A stretch of DNA of 64,000 nt from Streptomyces decoyicus (GTDB lineage: Bacteria; Actinomycetota; Actinomycetes; Streptomycetales; Streptomycetaceae): the NCBI RefSeq assembly GCF_019880305.1, contig NZ_CP082301.1:868001-932000 (forward strand), read 5' to 3'. Shown here one piece after another: positions 17,988 through 26,728 of the stretch (the stretch's first letter is position 1; every line of letters begins with the position of its first letter). Made by a program: the position numbers and the translations under genes. The notes below the pieces were generated by a model. It was not told the DNA's origin and made no database searches. It worked only from the letters and a program-made list of their open reading frames with translations.

Positions 17988-18416
17988 ATGATGCGGAAGG
18001 ACACCTGCATACCGGGCATACCGGCGCTGCGCCTGTGCCGCACGTCCCTGACCGCCCTCATGGTGGTTCTGGGGTTCCTGCTGGGCGGTGTGGCGACGGC
18101 TTCCGGCGCCGCGAAGAGCGCGCTCACCGCCCCGTCGCCCGTGAAGTCCGCGAGCGCCCCGCCGGCCGCCGAACCGGACCATGACGGCACCGAGAAGGAG
18201 GCCAAGCGCGACGCCGAACGGGGCCAGCCGCGGCGTACCGCCCGGCTCTCCGTCGGCATTCCCCAGCACATCGGCCGGCCGCTCCCGCCGTTCAGCGAGG
18301 GCGTCAAGACGCCCGTCGCCGCGATGTCATCCGGTGTCCCGTCGGCCGGCAGCACCACCAAGGCCGCCTCAAGACCGGCCGAAATCCCCGTCCTGCACTG
18401 CGTCTTCCGCTGCTGA
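17988..18416 (+). CDS. Small exported hypothetical protein
   Basis: A 142-residue protein with an N-terminal hydrophobic signal or anchor (SLTALMVVLGFLLGGVATASGA, about residues 15-38) and a Pro/Ala/Lys-rich, charged extracytoplasmic remainder. It ends in PVLHCVFRC with two Cys. The start is the ATG-ATG pair after a GGGGGA; an upstream in-frame GTG is an alternative. There is no recognised domain. It precedes carbonic anhydrase by 91 nt on the same strand and might be co-transcribed. Function unknown. Confidence 0.6.
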   Translation: MMRKDTCIPGIPALRLCRTSLTALMVVLGFLLGGVATASGAAKSALTAPSPVKSASAPPAAEPDHDGTEKEAKRDAERGQPRRTARLSVGIPQHIGRPLPPFSEGVKTPVAAMSSGVPSAGSTTKAASRPAEIPVLHCVFRC

Positions 18417-18507
18417 GAGCGGCGTGGTGGCCTGCACCACCCACCGCACCTTGCACATTCGCGCCACCACCCCACCGTGGCACCACTCATCAGCAGGAGA
18501 CCTCCTC

Positions 18508-19110
18508 ATGGAGACCTTCATTCAGCATGCCCGGGGCCTGACGGCCCGTATTGCCGACCGGCGAGAGGAACAGGAGACGTACGGCCGGCTCGCGGACGGA
18601 CAGTCCCCGCTCGCTCTGTTCATCACCTGCTCCGACTCGCGGGTCGTCCCGTCCCTGATCACCGGGGCGCGGCCCGGCGAGCTGTTCGAACTACGGACCG
18701 CCGGCAACGCCGTACCGGTCTACCGCGAGGACATGGCCGCCTGCGCGGAAGCCGCCACCATCGAGTACGCGATGCGCGTCCTGGGCGTGGCCGACATCGT
18801 GGTGTGCGGCCACTCGCACTGCGGCGCGGTCGGCGCCAAGGCCCGCGGCGAGGACCTGACCGGCGCACCTGCCGTACGGGACTGGCTGGCGCAGCAGCTG
18901 TCCGACCAGCTGCCCAAGGACGAGGAACCGACGGTCTCCGCCGCGGTCCAGCAACATGTCCGCGAACAGGTCGACCGGCTGCGCGGCTACCCCTGCGTAC
19001 AGGAGCGGCTCGCCGCCGGCGAGGTCAATCTGCACGGCTGGTTCTACGAAGTGCACACCGGCATGGTGGCCGCACATCACCCGGCCTCCGACCTGTTCCT
19101 CCCGCTGTGA
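18508..19110 (+). CDS. Beta-class carbonic anhydrase
   Basis: A 200-residue cytosolic zinc enzyme interconverting CO2 and bicarbonate. The beta-class ligand set is intact: Cys41 and Asp43-Arg45 in CSDSRVV, and His102/Cys105 in GHSHCGAV. The length matches the family. The ATG has CAGGAG upstream. Its stop overlaps a possible GTG start of the SulP gene by 4 bp, so the two products probably act together: the enzyme handles bicarbonate that the SulP protein transports. Confidence in family and reaction is high. Confidence 0.95.
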   Translation: METFIQHARGLTARIADRREEQETYGRLADGQSPLALFITCSDSRVVPSLITGARPGELFELRTAGNAVPVYREDMAACAEAATIEYAMRVLGVADIVVCGHSHCGAVGAKARGEDLTGAPAVRDWLAQQLSDQLPKDEEPTVSAAVQQHVREQVDRLRGYPCVQERLAAGEVNLHGWFYEVHTGMVAAHHPASDLFLPL

Positions 19111-19127
19111 AGGCGGGCGTGCACCTC

Positions 19128-20582
19128 ATGAAGCGATTCACCTCCTTCCGGGCGGACTTCACCGCCTCCCTCGTGGTGTTCCTCGTGGCCGTCCCGCTGT
19201 GTGTCGGGGTGGCCGTCGCCTCCGGGGTCCCGGCCGAGCTGGGGCTCGTCACCGGCGTGGTCGGCGGGCTGCTCACCGGCCTGCTCCCGGGCAGCAGCCT
19301 TCAGGTCAGCGGCCCCGCGGCCGGTCTGACGGTGCTGGTCTTCGAAGCCGTCAAGGAGTACGGCATCGGCGCGCTCGGCGCGCTGGTACTGGCCGCCGGT
19401 GCCCTCCAACTGGCCATGGGTGCCCTGAAGTTGGGGCGCTGGTTCCGGGCGATTTCGGTCGCCGTCGTCCAGGGCATGCTGGCCGGCATCGGCCTGGTCC
19501 TGATCGCCGGACAGCTCTACGCCCTCGCGGACGCCAAGGCACCCGGCAGCGGACTCGCCAACCTCGGCGGCCTGCCAGGCCTGGTCACCTCCACCGTGGG
19601 GTCGGGGACGGCACTGGCCGCGCTCGCCATCGGCGCCGGCACGGTCGCCGTCCTGGTGCTGTGGCCGCGCTGGCGGCGCGCCGCGCGGGTCCTCCCCGCA
19701 CCGCTGGCCGCTGTGGCGCTCGCCACCACCGCGGTATGGGCACTGGACATGCCCGTCGCACGCGTCAAGGTCAGCGGGCTGCTGGACGCGATCCAGCCGC
19801 CCGGCCTCGGCGACCTCGGCAGGCTCACCGAGATCGGTGTGCTCGGCACGGTCCTCGCCTTCGCGCTGATCGCGTCCGCCGAGTCCCTCTTCAGCGCCGC
19901 CGCGGTCGACCGGCTGCACGACGGACCGCGCACGGACTACGACAAGGAGCTGATGGCCCAGGGCGCGGGCAACGCCGTCTGCGGCATCCTCGGTGCCCTG
20001 CCGATGACCGCCGTCATCGTCCGCAGTGCGGCCAACGTCCAGGCGGGTGCGAAGACCAAGGCCTCGCGGGTGCTGCACGGCGTCTGGCTGCTGGTGTTCG
20101 CCGCGGCGTTCCCGGCCGCGCTGGGTGTGGTGCCGGTGGCCGCGCTGGCGGGCGTGCTGGTCCATGCGGGCTGCAAGCTCATCCCGTTCAAGGAGCTGCG
20201 GCCGCTGTGGCGCGAGCACCGCGGTGAGGCCGTCGTTCTCCTGGTCACGGCGCTGGCGATCGTGACGGTCAATATGTTCGAGGGCGTGCTCATCGGCCTG
20301 CTGATGGCCATCGCGAAGACGGCATGGGAGACCTCCCACGTCCACCTCGACATCTACACCCCGGACGACGAGGACGAGCCGGTGCTCGTCAGCGCCGTCG
20401 GCAACGCCACGTTCCTGCGGCTGCCCAAGATCCTCGACCAGCTCGAGGGGCTGCCCGCCAACCGGGATGTGGAGCTCGATCTGAGCGGGCTGCGCCATCT
20501 CGACCACGCATGTGGCGCCGCGCTGACGAACTGGGCCGAACAGCACCGCCGCAGCCGGCGGGCGGCGGAACCGGTGTCCTGA
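19128..20582 (+). CDS. SulP-family anion (probable bicarbonate) transporter
   Basis: A 484-residue membrane protein with 10-14 helices, opening with [27 protein letters not shown] and the [17 protein letters not shown] signature of SulP carriers. The C-terminal 90 residues form a short STAS-like domain ([22 protein letters not shown]). SulP proteins move sulfate, bicarbonate or other anions. Coupling to carbonic anhydrase points to bicarbonate, although sulfate remains possible. The ATG is taken as start, but GTG 21 nt upstream, overlapping the previous stop, is equally usable. Confidence 0.88.
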   Translation: MKRFTSFRADFTASLVVFLVAVPLCVGVAVASGVPAELGLVTGVVGGLLTGLLPGSSLQVSGPAAGLTVLVFEAVKEYGIGALGALVLAAGALQLAMGALKLGRWFRAISVAVVQGMLAGIGLVLIAGQLYALADAKAPGSGLANLGGLPGLVTSTVGSGTALAALAIGAGTVAVLVLWPRWRRAARVLPAPLAAVALATTAVWALDMPVARVKVSGLLDAIQPPGLGDLGRLTEIGVLGTVLAFALIASAESLFSAAAVDRLHDGPRTDYDKELMAQGAGNAVCGILGALPMTAVIVRSAANVQAGAKTKASRVLHGVWLLVFAAAFPAALGVVPVAALAGVLVHAGCKLIPFKELRPLWREHRGEAVVLLVTALAIVTVNMFEGVLIGLLMAIAKTAWETSHVHLDIYTPDDEDEPVLVSAVGNATFLRLPKILDQLEGLPANRDVELDLSGLRHLDHACGAALTNWAEQHRRSRRAAEPVS

Positions 20583-20647
20583 CGACCGGACCGCCCGCCG
20601 GGCCTGCCGGTGTGCCGTCCGGCACCGCTCGCGCGCCGGCCACCGGC

Positions 20648-20689
20648 GGCTGTCCCGTCCCCTCCTCTGCGGGGGAGGGCGGGACAGCC
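20648..20689 (+). terminator. Terminator after the SulP gene
   Basis: GGCTGTCCCG pairs with CGGGACAGCC, and CCCTCC with GGAGGG, around a short loop; about 65 nt after the stop. Confidence 0.75.
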
Positions 20690-20871
20690 GGATCCGGTGG
20701 CCGGCGCGGCGGCATCCGCCGGCCGTACGGTCACCGCACCGCGGCCGGACGGCGTTGCCGGGAAGACTCCCCCCGCTACGTTTGTTGAGCGAAGATCAGG
20801 TCGGTCGTGGGCGGCACGCATGCCCCGAGGCGGCCGACGCCACGCTTGTCGTCGTCGAGGGGACGGACGCT

Positions 20872-21318
20872 ATGCCTCTTCAGGGTGAGTACGAGCCCAG
20901 CCCGGAGCAGTGGGTGCGCGATCAGGTCGAGCTGTACGAGAGCTCGGGTGGTGAGGAAGGCACCACGATGCGAGGGCTGCCGGTCGTGGTCCTGACCACC
21001 CGGGGCGCGAAGAGCGGAAAGATCCGCAAGAGCCCGCTGATGCGGGTGGCGCATGACGGGACGTATGCCGTGGTGGCCTCCATGGGAGGCGCGCCCCGGC
21101 ACCCCGTCTGGTACCACAACGTCGTGGCCGATCCACGGGTGGAGCTCCAGGACGGCCCGGTGCGCCAGGACATGACGGCCCGTGAGGTCACCGGCGAGGA
21201 GAAGGCCCTGTGGTGGGGGCGCGCCGTCGAGGCGTACCCCGATTACGACGACTACCAGGAGAAGACGGACCGCCGGATCCCGGTGTTCGTGCTGGAGCCG
21301 GCGGCCACGCCGCACTGA
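20872..21318 (+). CDS. Deazaflavin (F420)-dependent nitroreductase-family protein
   Basis: A 148-residue Ddn-like split-beta-barrel oxidoreductase. Typical segments are [24 protein letters not shown], which carries the Lys/Arg-rich phosphate-binding region for F420, then [29 protein letters not shown] and the terminal [10 protein letters not shown]. Members reduce small molecules with F420H2 in the cytosol; the substrate cannot be read. The ATG follows GAGGGGA by 8 nt. Monocistronic, converging on the molybdate genes. Confidence 0.9.
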   Translation: MPLQGEYEPSPEQWVRDQVELYESSGGEEGTTMRGLPVVVLTTRGAKSGKIRKSPLMRVAHDGTYAVVASMGGAPRHPVWYHNVVADPRVELQDGPVRQDMTAREVTGEEKALWWGRAVEAYPDYDDYQEKTDRRIPVFVLEPAATPH

Positions 21319-21358
21319 CGGGCCGGCCCGGCCCCGACGCTCAGGGCCGCCCCGACGC

Positions 21359-23332
21359 TCAGAGCGTCACGAGGGAGACCTCGGTGGCCTTGACGCTGGT
21401 CCATACGGACACGCCGTCGGCCAGGCCGAGTTCGAGGGCCGCCGACGGGGTGATTTCGGCCACCAGGTCGGGGGCCTCGTCCGAGGTGACGAGGATCCGC
21501 AGCCGGCTGCCCGCCGAGGTGATCTCCCGGACGGTGCCCGGCCAGACGTTGCGGGGGCTGCCCGTGGGCTTGTCCAGGTGCACGGACACCGCCTCGGGGG
21601 CGATGATCGCCAGTGCCCGGGCACCGTCGGGGAGCCGGTCGGCGGCGACGAGGTGGCCGCCGCCGGTGAGCGCAAGGCCGTCACCGGTGGCGGTGCCCGG
21701 CCAGGCGTTACGGCCGAGCATCCGGGCCACCCAGGGCGAGCGCGGGTGCCGGGTGACCTCGGCGGGCGGCGCGTCCTGGAGGGCACGGCCGTCGTCGAGG
21801 ACGAGGACGCGGTCGGCGAGCGAGACCGCCTCGACGGGGTCGTGGGTGACGATCAGACAGACGCCGCCGAAGCCCGCGAGATGGCCGCGCAGGGTGTGGC
21901 GGACATGGGCGCGGGTGGTCTGGTCGAGCGCGGCGAGCGGTTCGTCGAGCAGCAGCAGACGCGGGCGGGCGGCCAACGCCCTTGCCAGTGCGACACGTTG
22001 CGCCTGGCCTCCGGAGAGCTGGGCGGGCTTGTGGTGCCCGAGCGGGCCGACGCCGAGCCGGTCGAGCCAGAGCTGTGCCGCGCGGCGGGCCTCGGGGCGC
22101 GGGGTGCCCTGGGCGCGCAGTCCGTAGGCGGTGTTGCTCAGGGCCGACAGATGCGGGAAGAGGGCGCCGTCCTGGGGGACCCAGGCGACGCCGCGGCGGT
22201 GCGGGGGCAGCGTGGTGACGTCGGTGGCGCCGAGGCGCAGCGTGGCGCGGGCGCGTGGGGTGAGGCCGAGCAGGGCGCGCAGCAGGGTGGTCTTGCCGGC
22301 GCCGTTGGGGCCGACGACGGCGATGGTGGTGCCCGGACCGGCGTCCAGGGTCAGCTCGTTGAAGCCGGTGACCTCGGCATGCAGCGGCCAGCGTTCTTCC
22401 GGGGCCGCGGACGTCGTGACGGGCTCCTCGATGCCGGTGGCGGGCGGCGACGCCGGGGCGGTGTCGTCGGTGGCGCGGACGGGGCGGGCCGCGCGGTCGG
22501 TGGTGCCGCCGGTCCAGCGGCCGCGCAGAGCGACCAGCACGGCCATGGCGATGACGAGCAGCAGCAGCGCGACCGAGGTGGCCGCTTCCGGGGAGCCCTG
22601 GAGCAGCAGGTAGACCTGGAGCGGCAGGGTCTGGGTGGTGCCGGGCAGATTGCCGGCGAAGGTGATCGTCGCGCCGAATTCACCGAGCGCGCGGGCCCAG
22701 GTCAGTGCGGCGCCGGCGGCGAGACCGGGGGCGACCATGGGGAGGGTGACGGTGCAGAAGACCCGTACGGGAGAGGCGCCGAGGGAGGCCGCGGTCTCCT
22801 CGTAGCTGGTGCGCAGTCCGGCGAGTGTGCCCTCCAGGCTGATGACGAGGAACGGCATCGCGACGAAGGTGGCGGCGACCACCGCGCCGGAGGTGTGGAA
22901 CGGCAGCACGATGCCGAAGGTGTTCTCCAGCCAGCCGCCGAGCAGTCCGCGGCGGCCGAAGCCGAGGAGCAGCGCGACACCGCCGACGGTCGGCGGCAGC
23001 ACCATCGGCAGCAGCACCAGCGAGCGGACCAGCGCCTTGCCGGGGAAGCTGACCCGTGCCAGCAGCCAGGCAAGCGGCACCCCCAGCAGCAGCGACAGCC
23101 CCAGCGCACAGAACGAGACCACCAGCGACAGCCGGAGCGCTTCGAGGACGTCCGGGCTGGTCAGGTGGGTGCCGAGGTCGTTCCAGGGGGTCCGGGCGAG
23201 GATGCCGACCAGCGGCATCAGCAAGAACGCGATGGCGACCAGCGCGGGCACGGCCAGCGCGAGGGGGGTACGGGTACCGGGCGCGCGGAGCCTGCCGGCC
23301 GGGGGCGGGGCGAGCGTGCGGGGGCTTCTCAT
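21359..23332 (-). CDS. modBC: Fused molybdate ABC transporter permease-ATPase (ModB-ModC)
   Basis: A 657-residue fusion of two usually separate subunits. Residues 1-275 are a ModB permease (six helices; EAA loop EETAASLGASPVRVFCTVTLPMVAPGLAAG). After a polar linker, residues 320-540 are the ABC ATPase (Walker A GPNGAGKT, signature LSGGQAQRVALARALA, Walker B LLLLDEPLAALD). The C-terminus is a TOBE/Mop-type molybdate-sensing segment. With ModA upstream it imports molybdate or tungstate. ModBC fusions are common in actinobacteria. Its start lies 99 nt after the modA stop on the same strand. Confidence 0.94.
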   Translation of the reverse strand: MRSPRTLAPPPAGRLRAPGTRTPLALAVPALVAIAFLLMPLVGILARTPWNDLGTHLTSPDVLEALRLSLVVSFCALGLSLLLGVPLAWLLARVSFPGKALVRSLVLLPMVLPPTVGGVALLLGFGRRGLLGGWLENTFGIVLPFHTSGAVVAATFVAMPFLVISLEGTLAGLRTSYEETAASLGASPVRVFCTVTLPMVAPGLAAGAALTWARALGEFGATITFAGNLPGTTQTLPLQVYLLLQGSPEAATSVALLLLVIAMAVLVALRGRWTGGTTDRAARPVRATDDTAPASPPATGIEEPVTTSAAPEERWPLHAEVTGFNELTLDAGPGTTIAVVGPNGAGKTTLLRALLGLTPRARATLRLGATDVTTLPPHRRGVAWVPQDGALFPHLSALSNTAYGLRAQGTPRPEARRAAQLWLDRLGVGPLGHHKPAQLSGGQAQRVALARALAARPRLLLLDEPLAALDQTTRAHVRHTLRGHLAGFGGVCLIVTHDPVEAVSLADRVLVLDDGRALQDAPPAEVTRHPRSPWVARMLGRNAWPGTATGDGLALTGGGHLVAADRLPDGARALAIIAPEAVSVHLDKPTGSPRNVWPGTVREITSAGSRLRILVTSDEAPDLVAEITPSAALELGLADGVSVWTSVKATEVSLVTL

Positions 23333-23431
23333 CGGGGTCCCTGGGATCGGGGCGGGCCGGGCCGGTGTACGGCGGCGCGCACGGGCCGGGCCGCTCCCCC
23401 GGGCCGGACGGTCCGTGCGCGCCGCACCGGA

Positions 23432-24235
23432 TCACGGCTTCTGGAAGCCGGCCTGCTGAAGGAGCGCCTGTGCCTCGGGCGTGCTGAGCCACTTCACGAA
23501 TGCGGCCGCGGCGGCCTGGTGCTGAGAGGCCTTCAGCGTCGCGGCCGGGTAGGAGGCCACGGCGTTCTGGGCGTCGGGGATGTCGACGGCGTCGACCTTC
23601 TTGGGGGCGGTGGCGGCGTCCGTCTTGTAGACCAGGCCGGCATCGGCCTCGCCGAGCTCGACCTTGCTGAGCACGGCGCGGACGTTGGGCTCCTGCGAGA
23701 CCGGCTTGACCTTCAGCTTCTGGGCGTCCAGGACCTGCTTGCCGTAGCGGCCGACCGGCACCTCGGAGGCGGCGAGGACGACCTTCAGCTTGCCGGCGGT
23801 GAGGTCCCTGAGGTTGGCGATCTTCTTCGGGTTGCCCTCGCCGGTCGCGATGACCAGGCGGTTCTTGGCGATGACGGTGGGCGTGCCGACGTCGACCTTC
23901 ATGCCGTCCATGGTCTTGGTGTCGGCGGTGACCACGGCGTCGGCGGGCGCGCCCTCCTTGACCTGGGCGGCCAGTTCCTGGGAGCCGGCGAAGGAGAAGT
24001 TCACCTTCGTGCCCGGGTGCTCCTTCTCGTACACCGCGCCGGCCTTCTTGAAGACGTCGGTCAGCGACGAGGCGGCGAGCACGGTGAGGTCCGCCTTGGG
24101 GACGCTGCTGCCGGACTTCTCGCTGCCCGCGTCCTTCTTGCTGTCGTCGTTGCCGCCGCAGGCGGCGAGCGGCAGGAGGAGTGCGGCGGTCACGAGCGCG
24201 GCGGCGGCACGGCGTCCGGAGAAGGGCTGGGACAT
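23432..24235 (-). CDS. modA: Molybdate-binding lipoprotein ModA
   Basis: A 267-residue periplasmic-type solute-binding lipoprotein. A signal peptide ends in the lipobox LLPLAAC, followed by a Lys/Asp/Ser-rich linker and the ModA fold: [61 protein letters not shown]. The Ser residues of ASSL and AGSQ are the expected oxyanion ligands. It delivers molybdate to the adjacent fused ModBC. The order HTH-Mop regulator, modA, modBC on one strand suggests an operon. Confidence 0.95.
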   Translation of the reverse strand: MSQPFSGRRAAAALVTAALLLPLAACGGNDDSKKDAGSEKSGSSVPKADLTVLAASSLTDVFKKAGAVYEKEHPGTKVNFSFAGSQELAAQVKEGAPADAVVTADTKTMDGMKVDVGTPTVIAKNRLVIATGEGNPKKIANLRDLTAGKLKVVLAASEVPVGRYGKQVLDAQKLKVKPVSQEPNVRAVLSKVELGEADAGLVYKTDAATAPKKVDAVDIPDAQNAVASYPAATLKASQHQAAAAAFVKWLSTPEAQALLQQAGFQKP

Positions 24236-24383
24236 GTGGCGGGACTCCTTGGAACGCGGGACGACGGGCGTCGTCCGGGCAGATGGGCAAAGCCGCGCCG
24301 TGGACGGGCGACGCCGCTGGTGTGAGGCAGCCGGCCGGTGGGGGACGGTGGTTGCGGATCGGCTGGGGTACGGCCGCGGTGGG

Positions 24384-24788
24384 TCAGGTGCGGTCGATGT
24401 GCACGCTGGTGGACTTCACGCGGGCGGTGGCCTGCATGCCGACCTCCAGGCCCAGTTCCTCCACCGCTTCCCGGGTCAGCAGGGACACCAGGCGGTGCGG
24501 ACCGGCCTGGATCTCGACCTGGGCGGCGACATCGCCGAGCTTGACAGCGGTGACGATGCCCGGAAAGGCATTGCGCGCGGAGGTGTACGAGGCGTCGTCC
24601 TCAGCGGTGCCGGTCTGTGCCACCTCGATGGAGAAGGCGGCCAGATCACGGCCGTCGATGAGGCGGCGGCCGCCGTCGTCGCGGTGGGTCGCGACCTTGC
24701 CGGCGTCCGCCCAGCGGCGGGCGGTGTCCGGGCTGACGCCCAGCAGCCGCGCCGCCTGGCCGATCGTATAGGACTGCATGTGCGACAA
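24384..24788 (-). CDS. MerR-type HTH plus Mop-domain molybdate-responsive regulator (copy 1)
   Basis: A 134-residue protein with an excisionase/MerR-like helix-turn-helix ([26 protein letters not shown]) and a C-terminal Mop/TOBE domain ([27 protein letters not shown], ending VKSTSVHID) that binds molybdate. It functionally resembles ModE and probably controls the downstream modA-modBC in response to molybdate. Translation may begin at the internal Met of MQSYTIGQ instead. A close paralogue lies at 28286-28693 on the same strand. Confidence 0.88.
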   Translation of the reverse strand: MSHMQSYTIGQAARLLGVSPDTARRWADAGKVATHRDDGGRRLIDGRDLAAFSIEVAQTGTAEDDASYTSARNAFPGIVTAVKLGDVAAQVEIQAGPHRLVSLLTREAVEELGLEVGMQATARVKSTSVHIDRT

Positions 24789-25085
24789 GATATGCAGTGT
24801 CAGCTCGCAGTTGCAATCCTTCAGGCGAAGTTATTGGGCAGATGCCAGGCCCCTGGAGAAAGGAACGAAAGGCCGCCGTCCACCCGGCGGCCCTCCGGCA
24901 CACCTCAAGGGAATTCCCCCGCACCTCCGGTTTCCAGGCGCCTTTCCAGGCACCTTCGGATATCCCCCTGACGCCTGCCATGCGTGCCCGGACGGCGGGG
25001 CGGCGGGTGATTAGAGTGCAGCTGACAGAGCAGGGAAAACGCGACATTCCACCCCGGCTTTCCCCTTCCCCGGTGAGGCATTTCC

Positions 25086-25505
25086 ATGAGCCTGAGCATC
25101 CGTAACCAGTTTTCCGGCACCGTTTCCTCCGTCGCCCCCGGCGAGGTCATGGCGACCGTCAAGGTCCGTCTGGACGGCGGCCAGGAGGTCACCGCGGCGA
25201 TCACCCTGGAGGCGGTGACGGAGCTGGGCATCGAGGAGGGTTCCGCGGTGCGCACGCTGATCAAGTCCACCGAGGTCGCGCTCGCCACCGGTGCGGTGGA
25301 CGGCGTCAGCATCCGCAACCGGATCCCCGGCACCGTCACCGACGTCACCACCGGCGGCGCGATGGCCGGCGTCAAGGTCGCCGTCGCGGGCGGAGAGCTG
25401 ACCGCCGCGATCACCAAGGACGCGGTGACGGACCTGGGCCTGGCCGCCGGCGCCGAAGTCACCGCGCTGATCAAGTCGACTGAGATCGCGCTCGCCGCCG
25501 ACTGA
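25086..25505 (+). CDS. Di-Mop molbindin
   Basis: A 139-residue protein consisting of two tandem Mop domains (SIRNQFSGTVSSVAPGEVMATV and SIRNRIPGTVTDVTTGGAMAGV, each ending LIKSTE-V/I-ALA). Such molbindins form ring-shaped oligomers that store or buffer molybdate in the cytosol. The ATG follows CGGTGAGG. It is transcribed away from the modE-like/modA genes and closed by a good terminator, so its expression can be set separately from uptake. Confidence 0.93.
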   Translation: MSLSIRNQFSGTVSSVAPGEVMATVKVRLDGGQEVTAAITLEAVTELGIEEGSAVRTLIKSTEVALATGAVDGVSIRNRIPGTVTDVTTGGAMAGVKVAVAGGELTAAITKDAVTDLGLAAGAEVTALIKSTEIALAAD

Positions 25506-25516
25506 GCACCGGGCCC

Positions 25517-25549
25517 GCCGAAGTCCCCTGCATGAAGGGGAACTTCGGC
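25517..25549 (+). terminator. Terminator after molbindin
   Basis: GCCGAAGTCCCCT pairs with AGGGGAACTTCGGC (one bulged base) around GCATGA, 11 nt after the stop. Confidence 0.85.
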
Positions 25550-25667
25550 CGTTCGGGCGCCGGTCAGGAAGCAGGCTGTGCCGGTCAGGGAGGGGCCGGC
25601 GTGCGCCAGGGAGTGGTCGTCGTCGGCCAGGGAGACACGGGTGCCGGCCAGGGGGCCACAAGTGCGG

Positions 25668-26222
25668 TCAGGGAGCGGCCGTCACCGGTCCCCCGGACAG
25701 TCCCGGAGACGCTTCGAGCGGGGCGCAGGTCCCGAACCAGATGCCCGTGATCGCGCTGATGTAGCGCGCCCCGCAGCGGTCGGAAGGCACCACGAGCTGA
25801 CTGCCCGCCGCGTCGAGCGCCCGCCCGTCCATGGCCGTGGCCAGCAGGACCGGCGCGTCGCCGAAGTCGGCATCGAGCTCCGCCCAGGAGAGCACCGTGT
25901 GGTGCCCGTCCCGGCCGGTGACCGCCAGCACGTAGCGGGAGCGGTCCTTGCGCCGCCGGGCGTCGAAGGCCGGGCCCGCCTCGGCGATCACCTCCCGCAG
26001 CAGGGGCCCCTCGAAGGTGTGGTGCTGCGGCCCGTTCGTGGCGCAGTCGAAGACCACCTCGGCGCGCCGCTGCGGCCACCGTTCGCGCAGCTCCGCGACG
26101 GTCAGCGCGAGCGGACAGCGCAGCTGACCGCGGATCACGAAGCGCCGGGGGTGGGCAGTTATGCCGTCCTCGGGCGGCGGGCGTACGGCAGTGGTGCGGG
26201 ACGGCGGGCCGAGTCGGCTCAT
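25668..26222 (-). CDS. Small molybdopterin-dependent (sulfite-oxidase-fold) oxidoreductase
   Basis: A 184-residue protein matching the oxidoreductase molybdopterin-binding domain: FVIRGQLRCPLALTVAELRER, then VVFDCATNGPQHHTFEGPLLREV with the Cys expected to ligate molybdenum, and DRCGARYISAITGIWFG. It lacks the heme and dimerisation domains of full sulfite oxidases and has no Tat signal, so it is a minimal cytosolic form. The substrate is unknown. Its place inside the molybdate uptake/storage region supports Mo dependence. The ATG is preceded by AAGGGGG. Confidence 0.82.
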   Translation of the reverse strand: MSRLGPPSRTTAVRPPPEDGITAHPRRFVIRGQLRCPLALTVAELRERWPQRRAEVVFDCATNGPQHHTFEGPLLREVIAEAGPAFDARRRKDRSRYVLAVTGRDGHHTVLSWAELDADFGDAPVLLATAMDGRALDAAGSQLVVPSDRCGARYISAITGIWFGTCAPLEASPGLSGGPVTAAP

Positions 26223-26728
26223 TCGAGACCCCCTTGAGGCGATCCGCGCGGCGGCTGCCTCCCTGTGATGCCCGGACGGCCCCCACCCGAACCATGGATG
26301 CCAGCCCACTCGCCCTTTTTACCTCGCTGATGTGAGGAAAAAGGGGACGAGAAGGCCGTACCTCAGGAACCGGAAGCACGCCGGACGCCGCGCACCGCCG
26401 TCCGGTCCTTTTCACACCAAATCCCTTGCCTCGATCTCTTACACCGCCCCCTCGCACCGCCCCCTCACACCGACCCCTCGCACCGCCCCCTCGCGCGACC
26501 GATGCCGCCCGGCCGGCCCGGCACAGCCCCGGCGGCGCAGTGCTCTTCGAGGGCGGGGCCATGGGTCCGAAGGGGCTCAGAACACCACTCCCAGGCCCAG
26601 GATCTGGAGGAAAAACCAAGAGGGCTATGGGCTGAATCGGCTGGCATTTACGATGCCTGTATGCGCATTCGCCTCGTGAATGTGAGATGCCGGGGTCCGC
26701 GCCCGGCAGCCGCCCAAGGAGCCCGCAC
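26223..26728. other. Intergenic region upstream of pucR-like gene
   Basis: About 500 bp between divergent genes with no convincing ORF. It contains four 13-bp direct repeats (26443-26494) and a less GC-rich stretch near 26640-26700 that probably holds the promoter for the PucR-family gene. Confidence 0.5.
26443..26494. repeat. Four 13-bp direct repeats upstream of the PucR-family gene
   Basis: The units ACCGCCCCCTCGC, ACCGCCCCCTCAC, ACCGACCCCTCGC and ACCGCCCCCTCGC follow one another without a gap. They may be an iterated regulator-binding element or simple slippage repeat. Confidence 0.75.

Noticed and set aside
12285..18416. Search for YcaO, LanM, radical-SAM, lasso-cyclase or hydrogenase genes that would assign the GCIS locus to a known class
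   Set aside because: None of their motifs was found in any frame, so the locus was not given a known RiPP class.
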